Assembly (NCBI GenBank): GCA_017445525.1
Contig: JAFSTZ010000059.1
Location: 1-12,073, forward strand
Source of the DNA: Eubacterium sp.
GTDB taxonomy: Bacteria; Bacillota; Clostridia; Lachnospirales; Lachnospiraceae
Direction: 5' to 3'
DNA: 12,073 nucleotides
Under the pieces are notes generated by a model, which saw only the letters and a list, made by a program, of their open reading frames with translations, did not search any database and was not told the origin of the DNA. Shown one piece after another: positions 7,063 through 12,073 of the stretch (positions within the stretch are counted from its first letter, which is position 1; each line of letters starts with the position of its first letter). The translations under genes and the position numbers were made by a program.

Positions 7063-9248
7063 AACTCTTCTCTTTCATTACTTCCGTTATATGTGATGGA
7101 CAGCATCGTCAGATCATCGAACTGCGGTGCCTCACCTACAAATATATCAACCTGCTCCTTTACAATCTCGAGCAGTCTCTCCGGCTTCGCTCCCGGCTCG
7201 AGATTCAGCGCCTCTGTCATCCTGTCAATCCCGTACAGCTCTTCATCCGCGTTTGTGGCCTCGGGGACACCGTCAGTATACAGAAACAGCGTATCTCCGG
7301 GGTCGAGCTTGAATGTCTGATCGGTATGCTTCATATTGGGCGCTAAGCCCATGACAAATCCGTGCTGATCCTTGATGATCTCAAAATCTTTATCCTTACG
7401 GCGGATGGCGGGATACTCATGTCCCGCGTTTGCTTCGATGAGCTCTCCGGTTGAGATGGTGAGTATAGAGAGAAATGCCGTAACAAAAAGCTTTTGCTTG
7501 TTGTTCTCACAAAGTCTGTTATTAACCGCCGTCAGTATCTCGGCCGGTGTGCCTCCCATCATGGTTCTGTCGTGGATGGACGTCATGGCCCTCGCCATAA
7601 ACATGGCCGCCGGGACTCCCTTACCCGAAACATCCGCTATAACCAGCGCCAGATGGTCATCATCTATCAGGAATATATCATAGAAATCACCGCCGACTTC
7701 CTTGGCCGGGTTCATGGATGCGATAACCTCGAACTCATGTCTGTCCGGATATATGGGGAATACGGTCGGCAGCATATCCACCTGGATCATAGTCGCGATG
7801 TTGAGCTCAGCTCCGATCCTTTCCTTCTCCGCCTGGATATGCATGATCTCTTCGATGTAGTTTCTGGTCTGCTCGGACATGTTGCTAAAGGCGTTTGCGA
7901 GTACTTCTATCTCATCACCTGTCTTGTATATGTCTTCTACCTCAAACTCCAGGTTGTCACCGGTGATCGACTCAACCTTTTTAGTCATCGCATCTATAGG
8001 TCTGATGATCCTTCTTGCAAAATAGATCGAGGTGATGATCGCATTCAGCAGGAGTATCAGCAGTACGATCAAAGTCAGATTCGATGAAGCTTTAAAGTTT
8101 TCATTGAACTTATCTCTGGTCTCTGTTGCGACCATATCCACTTTGCCCAGCAGAGCCTCAGTCTCGTCGTTCAGCTCATCCTCGGGTATGAACATCAGCA
8201 AAGTCCACTTTACAGTCGATACTGGAGCGTAAGCAGCATAATACTTGATTCCGTTCATCGTCAGCGATTTAAATCCTGTCTCACCGAACATCGCAGTCTG
8301 TACCAGATGTCTCACTTCGTTGCTGCTTGTCTCATAAGCCGAGATGGACATCTCACGATCCATCGCCAGATCACCCTCCTTTATCGGAGAATAGATGATC
8401 TGAGCCTGGTCATTTATAAGAACAGAGAAACCGGTTTCTCCGGCTTTTGTCTCAGAGAGCACCTGCTGAAGTGTATCCAGCTTCATGGATCCCTCAAGCA
8501 CACAGACCAGCTTCCCATCAACGTAGATCGGTGTACCAAAAACAACCTCTGTCAGATTGTAGAAAAAGCTATGGATAGCCGGAGAAAAGAACTGTTGCTT
8601 GGTCTCTTTGGCTCCTTTATACCACGGTCTTTGCCTGGCATCGTAGTCCTTGATAGACCCGTCTTCCTCGAACTTCTGATCGGCCATAGAGTCCACAACC
8701 AGAGACACGCCGCTGGGGAGTGCAACGATACAATCCATGGTATACTCGTTGTTCCCTTCGACAATCTCCTTCATCATCGGTTCGAGATTGGCTATTTTTC
8801 TCAGGATACTCAATGATTCTTTATCAGCACCCTTTTTGACGTCCGCCATCATCAGCTGTGCTGATATCTTGCCTCCGTTCTTTTTATCGGGAGGAAGAAT
8901 CTCCTTGTCGACAAACTGATCCGGATGGTCAAAGATAGTCTGTATCTGCATAGCAAGCACGTTAAAATCGTGCTTCAGCGTCCAGAACTCGCCGTCAACA
9001 TTTTTAGCATTGGCCTTTACCACGGAAAGCAGATGATTCTCAGTCTCAGCCATAAGTGTTTTCTGTGACTGATCTTTGATAACCTCTGCCTGTCGTTTGC
9101 CGTTTTCCTCGGTCATCATCGACAGTGATCGCAGCTGTATGATACCGATCACCGCAAAGGCTGAGATTGCAACCACAACCAGCACAAAGCATAGATTGAA
9201 AATCTTGCTCCCCAAACCACCGAATATCATCTTTCCTATCTTTTTCAT
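7059..9248 (-). CDS. Membrane sensor serine phosphatase: dCACHE-HAMP-SpoIIE (PP2C-type)
   Basis: The 729-residue product has TM1 (about 16-38), an extracellular dCACHE-type sensor (about 40-385, with YDARQRPWYKGA at 202-213), TM2 (about 391-410), a HAMP domain (about 411-465) and a short coiled linker. A SpoIIE/PP2C phosphatase domain (about 500-720) completes it. Phosphatase motifs are EVGGDFYD (517-524), IADVSGKGVPAAMFMA (537-552), YTDGVPEATN (657-666) and FDDLTML (710-716), which supply the metal-binding aspartates. Proteins of this design usually dephosphorylate an anti-sigma-factor antagonist in response to an external signal. No STAS-domain partner is encoded in this window. I chose the ATG at 9246-9248 because AGGAG lies five to six bases upstream. 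The earlier in-frame ATG at 9294-9296 falls between the -35 and -10 elements and so would not be transcribed. The gene is first in an operon with the ClC and sulfatase genes. Confidence 0.93.
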   Translation of the reverse strand: MKKIGKMIFGGLGSKIFNLCFVLVVVAISAFAVIGIIQLRSLSMMTEENGKRQAEVIKDQSQKTLMAETENHLLSVVKANAKNVDGEFWTLKHDFNVLAMQIQTIFDHPDQFVDKEILPPDKKNGGKISAQLMMADVKKGADKESLSILRKIANLEPMMKEIVEGNNEYTMDCIVALPSGVSLVVDSMADQKFEEDGSIKDYDARQRPWYKGAKETKQQFFSPAIHSFFYNLTEVVFGTPIYVDGKLVCVLEGSMKLDTLQQVLSETKAGETGFSVLINDQAQIIYSPIKEGDLAMDREMSISAYETSSNEVRHLVQTAMFGETGFKSLTMNGIKYYAAYAPVSTVKWTLLMFIPEDELNDETEALLGKVDMVATETRDKFNENFKASSNLTLIVLLILLLNAIITSIYFARRIIRPIDAMTKKVESITGDNLEFEVEDIYKTGDEIEVLANAFSNMSEQTRNYIEEIMHIQAEKERIGAELNIATMIQVDMLPTVFPIYPDRHEFEVIASMNPAKEVGGDFYDIFLIDDDHLALVIADVSGKGVPAAMFMARAMTSIHDRTMMGGTPAEILTAVNNRLCENNKQKLFVTAFLSILTISTGELIEANAGHEYPAIRRKDKDFEIIKDQHGFVMGLAPNMKHTDQTFKLDPGDTLFLYTDGVPEATNADEELYGIDRMTEALNLEPGAKPERLLEIVKEQVDIFVGEAPQFDDLTMLSITYNGSNEREEL

Positions 9249-9271
9249 ATCTGCTCCTAACCGTGAAAAAC

Positions 9272-9315
9272 CCTTTACTTTTCTATAATACAGCATTTCT
9301 ATAGAAATGTAAAGG
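9272..9315. repeat. Nested inverted repeats spanning the operon promoter (candidate operators)
   Basis: The outer arms CCTTTACTTTTCTATA (9272-9287) and TATAGAAATGTAAAGG (9300-9315) are 16-base inverted repeats with one mismatch and enclose the whole core promoter. A perfect 16-bp palindrome CATTTCTATAGAAATG (9294-9309) fills the spacer and overlaps the -35 element by two bases. The half-site TTTCTATA occurs three times: at 9280-9287, at 9296-9303 and, inverted, at 9300-9307. This geometry suggests a dimeric repressor binding cooperatively over the promoter. Confidence 0.6.
9285..9313 (-). promoter_or_regulatory. Sigma-A-type promoter of the phosphatase-ClC-sulfatase operon
   Basis: On the minus strand TTTACA (9308-9313) and TATTAT (9285-9290) are separated by 17 bases. 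Predicted initiation is near 9278, giving a leader of about 30 bases. The spacer consists largely of a palindrome described in the overlapping repeat entry. Confidence 0.72.
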
Positions 9316-9393
9316 TTTTTTAAGGAACAGAGGAAAGGCTGAAATCTATGACGAAAACCTGATTTTATTCGTAAAACTTCGCGGTTTCCAGCT

Positions 9394-9855
9394 TTATTTG
9401 TTATTTACCAGATAATCGAGAAGCCCCCTGCAACCCTCGTCAACATCTATATATGTCTCTTCAAAGTTGCCGGTGTACCATGGATCAGCGATCTCCTGAC
9501 CTTTTCTATCAGTATAATCAAGAAGAGATGATACCTTCCCTTCCGGGTCGTCTCCGATGATATTCATGATATTTTTGATATTCCATCTGTCCATCCCGAT
9601 GATATAATCATACTTATCATAATCATCACGACGCAGCTGAACTGCCCTGTGGCTCCGCATGGGGATACCCATCTCTCGCATCTTTCTCACAGTCCCCGGA
9701 TGCGGCCCGTTGCCGATCTCCTCCCTCGACGTCGCCGCCGAATCGATATAAAAACTGTCCTTGAGCCCGGCCTGATCGACCATATACTCCATAACAAACT
9801 GAGCCATGGTAGAACGACAGATATTGCCGTGGCAAATGAATAGTATTTTAATCAT
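9394..9855 (-). CDS. Low-molecular-weight protein-tyrosine phosphatase
   Basis: The 153-residue product starts MIKILFICHGNICRS, containing the catalytic CX5R loop (Cys8 to Arg14). The general-acid Asp124 lies in DPWYTG, the standard position for this cytoplasmic family. Length agrees with the usual 150-160 residues. Relatives dephosphorylate protein tyrosine, or protein arginine in the YwlE branch, and some act on tyrosine kinases of capsule production. No kinase is nearby, so the target is unknown. The start at 9853-9855 matches the conserved N terminus of the family, although the GAGG upstream is about 12 bases away, farther than ideal. An in-frame ATG at 9912 would add 19 unconserved residues. 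It follows the cyclophilin-like lipoprotein gene after 92 bases with no clear promoter or terminator between, so readthrough from that gene is likely. Confidence 0.94.
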   Translation of the reverse strand: MIKILFICHGNICRSTMAQFVMEYMVDQAGLKDSFYIDSAATSREEIGNGPHPGTVRKMREMGIPMRSHRAVQLRRDDYDKYDYIIGMDRWNIKNIMNIIGDDPEGKVSSLLDYTDRKGQEIADPWYTGNFEETYIDVDEGCRGLLDYLVNNK

Positions 9856-9947
9856 AATGCTATATAACCTCACATATCTTGTTATAGTACTATTTTTCAG
9901 ACCTTCGCCCATGTTTACAGAAAGTCGGTCACTTCACAGATTGCCTA

Positions 9948-10508
9948 CTACTCCGTGTACTCCGCCATGATTTCGGCATCAACATCCTTGCCGGATTTCA
10001 ATTTTTCAAACAGTTCATCCTTCACATCGAGTGGCTCACTGATCGAACCTATCCTCGTATAGCCAGCGGTGTTCTCCTCGTAAAGAATTACCAACGTGTT
10101 TCCCTGATAAAGAACAATATCTCCCGGCTTTGCCGTTATCTGCTCATCCCCATCAGTCGTCAATTCCCACGGAAGTGCCGCATTCTTCTCGAAGCCGCCA
10201 TAATCTGACATCTTCAGTTTGAGCGGCTCGCTGCTCACCTTTTGGAAAAATGCATTCGCCGTACTGTTTGCATCCGTATCCACATTGTATCTCTCGCCAT
10301 CAATCATCAAACTCACAATCACAGCTGGCGTCATATCCTCTATCCCTTCGCCCTGATCGACCATTCCTTCATCCTCCGCCACACCGGGATCCATCGTAGT
10401 ATCCGCCTGATGCGAAATCACTGTGTCCTCCGATCCACAGCCAACACAAAGCACGGCCATCATAATGACCGCAACTATCCTCCGCCCCAAATATCTTATC
10501 ACCCGCAT
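9948..10508 (-). CDS. Lipoprotein with cyclophilin-like domain
   Basis: The 186-residue product has a short basic N terminus, a hydrophobic stretch, and LCVGC, a slightly atypical lipobox with acylated Cys near residue 24. An acidic low-complexity linker of about 35 residues follows. The remaining part (about 64-160) resembles the bacterial cyclophilin-like fold (Cyclophil_like-type domains): a beta strand with IDGERYNV, ANAFFQKV, LKLKMSDYGGFEKNA, then the tail KPGDIVLYQGNTLVILYE and YTRIGSI. That GDIVLYxxNTLVIFY-TRIG pattern is the recognisable part. Such domains are often found as stand-alone or secreted proteins of unknown ligand, and peptidyl-prolyl isomerase activity should not be assumed. 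The ATG at 10506-10508 has GGGGG six bases before it and is preferred to the GTG immediately upstream. Expected location: outer face of the cytoplasmic membrane. Confidence 0.78.
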   Translation of the reverse strand: MRVIRYLGRRIVAVIMMAVLCVGCGSEDTVISHQADTTMDPGVAEDEGMVDQGEGIEDMTPAVIVSLMIDGERYNVDTDANSTANAFFQKVSSEPLKLKMSDYGGFEKNAALPWELTTDGDEQITAKPGDIVLYQGNTLVILYEENTAGYTRIGSISEPLDVKDELFEKLKSGKDVDAEIMAEYTE

Positions 10509-10551
10509 CACCTACCCCCGGACAGAATGATGTCTCATTTGTGTCGTTCTC

Positions 10552-10580
10552 ATTATAACACCAATATCTTTTCTTCGCAA
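10552..10580 (-). promoter_or_regulatory. Sigma-A-type promoter of the lipoprotein gene
   Basis: Minus-strand TTGCGA (10575-10580) and perfect TATAAT (10552-10557) lie 17 bases apart. Initiation would be near 10545, about 37 bases before the ATG. The tyrosine phosphatase gene downstream probably shares this promoter. Confidence 0.75.
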
Positions 10581-10639
10581 CTTGATTATCTCTATTGACA
10601 AAAACCGGACATACAAAATCAATGAACCTCTATATTTCT

Positions 10640-10753
10640 TTAATAGAATATATATACACGATTTGTCTGTACATAGGTGCGTTCCTGTCCGTCTCCTCCG
10701 GTCGCATTTAGCTTGATGCTGATCTCCAAAGTAGTCGAAGTACTGAGAATTCC
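10640..10753 (-). pseudogene. Out-of-frame C-terminal remainder of the secreted protein
   Basis: In the frame one base away from the upstream gene, 37 codons run from GILSTSTTLEISIKL to NRVYIFY before a TAA at 10640-10642. The alternating hydrophobic/polar pattern looks like real beta strands and continues smoothly from VKEIKTNSKK of the upstream frame. The in-frame tail of the upstream ORF (EFSVLRLLWRSASS) does not. The switch falls in a five-base A run on the minus strand (10754-10758); one extra A would restore a 240-residue protein. Confidence 0.55.
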
Positions 10754-11361
10754 TTTTTGGAGTTTGTTTTGATCTCTTTTACAAAGCTTTTGTCTCCAAC
10801 AACAGTTGAATCATATGTCCCTGTTTCCTGCAAAACAGCCGGTCCATATAAACAAGTTATTCGCTTCTCATAATTCTCATCCGGTTGTGCACCCGAATAA
10901 GTAATAACGTATTCTCTACTAAACTCAATAGGTCCACCTTTGTAGGAAAACTTCATGATATTTGAGTTTTTATATGGCTTTTCTATCACAAACTCTGCCG
11001 GATTGGCTTTTTCAAAAACATCCTGTTCTACAGACTCATCATAGTAGGTATAGTACGCTGTCAGAAGCTTTGGATCGTCAACCTCTTTGACATTGCCATC
11101 AGCGTCCGCATACTTAAATGACGTATAAACAGAGCTTGTCGTACTTCCTGCGACAAAATACTCTCCGCTGTTGAAGTCGGCGCCTTCCTTAATTGCGTAT
11201 TGACCGTCTTTTACGGTGAGACTGTCCGCAGTCGCCGCATACAAAGTATCTGCTTCAAATCCGTCCGCTGCTTTTGAAACATTACCCGCTGAGCTTATGC
11301 CGGCCATGGAAAAAATAACCGCTACAGCCGTGATCATAGTTACAATTCTTTTTATCCTCAT
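10708..11361 (-). CDS. Secreted protein of unknown function, probably frameshifted near its C terminus
   Basis: I do not recognise this family. The ORF encodes 217 residues beginning MRIKRIVTMITAVAVIFSMA, a clear signal peptide with probable cleavage around residues 26-32 (SSAGNVSKAA). The mature part is acidic and rich in Tyr, Thr and Ser, with a predicted mostly beta character (for example EYFVAGSTTSSVYTSFKYAD and EFSREYVITYSG). It has only one Cys in the mature region (ITCLYG) and no membrane anchor or cell-wall motif. The ATG at 11359-11361 follows GGAGG by six bases, which rules out the ATG four codons upstream as the main start. The last 14 residues of this frame look unnatural, and the adjacent frame provides a better continuation. 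The gene has its own promoter region, and no convincing terminator was found after it. Confidence 0.75.
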   Translation of the reverse strand: MRIKRIVTMITAVAVIFSMAGISSAGNVSKAADGFEADTLYAATADSLTVKDGQYAIKEGADFNSGEYFVAGSTTSSVYTSFKYADADGNVKEVDDPKLLTAYYTYYDESVEQDVFEKANPAEFVIEKPYKNSNIMKFSYKGGPIEFSREYVITYSGAQPDENYEKRITCLYGPAVLQETGTYDSTVVGDKSFVKEIKTNSKKEFSVLRLLWRSASS

Positions 11362-11405
11362 AGTATCCTCCAATCTGAAGCGTTGACATTTGTGACGCTC
11401 CTACA

Positions 11406-11456
11406 CAAAAAACATTATACCAAAACCACCATCTGATTAGGTGGTCTGCCAGACCA
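11406..11456 (-). promoter_or_regulatory. Extended -10 promoter with two overlapping palindromes, for the secreted protein gene
   Basis: On the minus strand TGGTATAAT provides an extended -10 (TATAAT at 11414-11419) without a matching -35. Where the -35 would lie there is a dyad ACCACC (11425-11430) / GGTGGT (11440-11445) with 9 bases between. It overlaps a perfect 15-bp odd palindrome TGGTCTGCCAGACCA (11442-11456). An activator or repressor site is the likely reading. On the plus strand the second palindrome is followed by GTTTTTG and could act as a weak terminator. Confidence 0.5.
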
Positions 11457-11636
11457 GTTTTTGTCACGCTTAGCCGGCAAAAAAAACAAGCGCTTTGTCA
11501 TCTCTGACCGGCAGAGCAGTTCAAAAGCTTGAGACCGGGGTTTTCCACAGCTACCCTTTTGGCATCTGCGAGCACATCCTGTAGCTCCTTTTGGGTTCTT
11601 TTCACGGATAGCCAAAATATTTTTTTAAAAAATGTG
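11457..11636. other. Gene-poor stretch between divergent genes, with a possible minus-strand coding relic
   Basis: Between the two divergent promoters, 180 bases contain no convincing gene. On the minus strand a frame closing at a TGA near 11500 reads VKRTQKELQDVLADAKRV followed by AVENPGLKLLN and CSAGQR. It resembles a genuine helical protein end, but it has no ATG and no ribosome binding site. Just beyond it a short ACAA/TTGT hairpin followed by eight T (minus strand, complement of 11479-11486) could be a weak terminator. Together these suggest the decayed 3' end of a gene or a small transcript. No known RNA family was recognised here. Confidence 0.3.
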
Positions 11637-11665
11637 TTGACAAATCAAAAGCCATGTTGTATAAC
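11637..11665 (+). promoter_or_regulatory. Consensus sigma-A promoter of the GntR-type regulator gene
   Basis: A perfect TTGACA (11637-11642) and TATAAC (11660-11665) are 17 bases apart. Transcription should begin near 11672, inside the adjacent operator, and gives a leader of about 110 bases. This is the strongest match to consensus in the window. Confidence 0.85.
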
Positions 11666-11686
11666 TGTATTAAGCACTTAATACAG
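11665..11686. promoter_or_regulatory. Perfect 22-bp operator overlapping the transcription start
   Basis: The arms CTGTATTAAG (11665-11674) and CTTAATACAG (11677-11686) are perfect inverted repeats around CA. The site begins at the last base of the -10 element and covers the predicted start, as expected for autorepression. YtrA-type GntR regulators commonly bind AT-rich palindromes in their own promoters, so the encoded regulator is the prime candidate. Confidence 0.75.
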
Positions 11687-11734
11687 CGGTACAAAAACAG
11701 CTGTGCTTGGAATGACGATTCCAAATAGTGCTTA
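11671..11734 (+). promoter_or_regulatory. Structured leader RNA of the GntR-type gene
   Basis: Within the leader TTGGAAT (11707-11713) and ATTCCAA (11718-11724) form a perfect 7-bp stem with a GACG loop. Outside it TAAGCACT (11671-11678) can pair with AGTGCTTA (11727-11734), making a multi-branched fold that ends about 30 bases before the ribosome binding site. No known riboswitch signature was recognised. Confidence 0.35.
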
Positions 11735-11781
11735 TCGCGCGAAGAAACAGATAATTACACATATCAAAGGAGGTACAGCCT

Positions 11782-12073
11782 ATGGCGTGGGACTTATCCG
11801 GCGAACGACCGATCTACATCCAGCTGGTCGAGCGCATCTCAAGACAGATCGCATCAGGCGCCTATAAGCCCGGAGACAAATTTCCGTCGGTAAGAGAGCT
11901 GGCGCTCGAGGCCGCGGTAAATCCAAACACTATGCAAAGGGCAATGGCTGCTCTGGAGGCTGATGGTCTGTTGATCACAAGCAGAACTTCAGGCCGCACG
12001 GTCACAGAGGATATGACGCTGATCGAATCAGTGAAAAAAAATATCGCAGTGAGCGAGTACAATAGTTTCTACA
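11782..12073 (+). CDS. GntR-family (YtrA subfamily) transcriptional regulator, truncated by window edge
   Basis: The visible 97 codons start MAWDLSGERPIYIQLVERIS. The winged helix-turn-helix follows, with GAYKPGDKFPSVRELALEAA (26-45), VNPNTMQRAMAALEADGLL (46-64) and the wing residues SRTSGRTVT (67-75). RPIYxQLxxRI at the N terminus and the short tail after the wing are typical of the YtrA branch. That branch has a small C-terminal domain of about 50 residues rather than a large ligand-binding domain. These regulators usually repress their own operon, commonly one with ABC transporter genes directly downstream, which would lie off the right edge. AAAGGAGG lies nine bases before the ATG. The perfect palindrome on the promoter fits autoregulation. 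The inducer is not predictable from the sequence. Confidence 0.93.
   Translation, partial: MAWDLSGERPIYIQLVERISRQIASGAYKPGDKFPSVRELALEAAVNPNTMQRAMAALEADGLLITSRTSGRTVTEDMTLIESVKKNIAVSEYNSFY

Noticed and set aside
9249..9296. Upstream start for the sensor phosphatase
   Set aside because: That ATG lies inside the promoter spacer, upstream of the predicted transcription start, whereas the ATG at 9248 has AGGAG.
9297..9393. Terminator after the tyrosine phosphatase gene
   Set aside because: Only a 4-bp AAAC/GTTT hairpin without a proper T-tract was found, which is too weak to report.
11460..11640. Possible known structural RNA (SRP RNA, 6S, RNase P, T-box)
   Set aside because: None of the conserved core motifs of these RNAs could be found on either strand.

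Overview
The window looks like a chromosomal segment from an anaerobic, low-to-mid GC Bacillota bacterium, most likely a Clostridia/Lachnospiraceae-type gut or rumen organism. This is an inference. It rests on strong AGGAGG-type ribosome binding sites, consensus sigma-A promoters with 17-base spacers, secreted proteins carrying bacterial Ig-like (Big_2-type) domains, and a YtrA-type GntR regulator. No rRNA, tRNA, CRISPR array, insertion sequence or integrase was seen.

Layout. (1) Positions 1-263, minus: the first 87 codons of a type I restriction-modification methyltransferase subunit (HsdM), which runs off the left edge. Its promoter and a bidirectional terminator lie between it and the next, divergent unit. 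(2) 603-3280, plus: an SLC1-type (glutamate/dicarboxylate family) cation symporter with an extra N-terminal domain resembling a degenerate anti-sigma/GHKL ATPase. It is followed by a secreted protein made of an Ig-like domain and a tandem cystatin-like region with an intact QVVAG loop and preceding Gly-Gly. Two terminators close this unit. (3) 3424-9248, minus: an apparent three-gene operon read from a promoter near 9300. In transcription order it holds a membrane sensor phosphatase (dCACHE-HAMP-SpoIIE/PP2C), a ClC-family anion channel/transporter overlapping it by four bases, and a secreted Zn-dependent alkylsulfatase with the same kind of Ig-like N-terminal domain as the cystatin-like protein. 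(4) 9394-10508, minus: a lipoprotein with a cyclophilin-like domain, then a low-molecular-weight protein-tyrosine phosphatase. (5) 10640-11361, minus: an unrecognised secreted protein that appears broken by a one-base frameshift near its C terminus. (6) 11637-12073, plus: a GntR/YtrA-type regulator, cut by the right edge, with a consensus promoter, a perfect 10+2+10 operator and a structured leader.

How the genes may work together. Two regions export proteins with similar Ig-like domains: a putative cysteine-protease inhibitor and an alkylsulfatase. Both sit beside membrane transporters, and the sulfatase sits beside a sensor phosphatase. A plausible reading is surface or extracellular interaction with a host- or community-derived environment under a partner-switching type of control. 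The degenerate ATPase domain on the symporter and the SpoIIE-type phosphatase belong to the two halves of such circuits, but nothing in the sequence proves they interact. Several promoters carry long palindromes over their core elements, so much of this window appears to be under specific repressor control.
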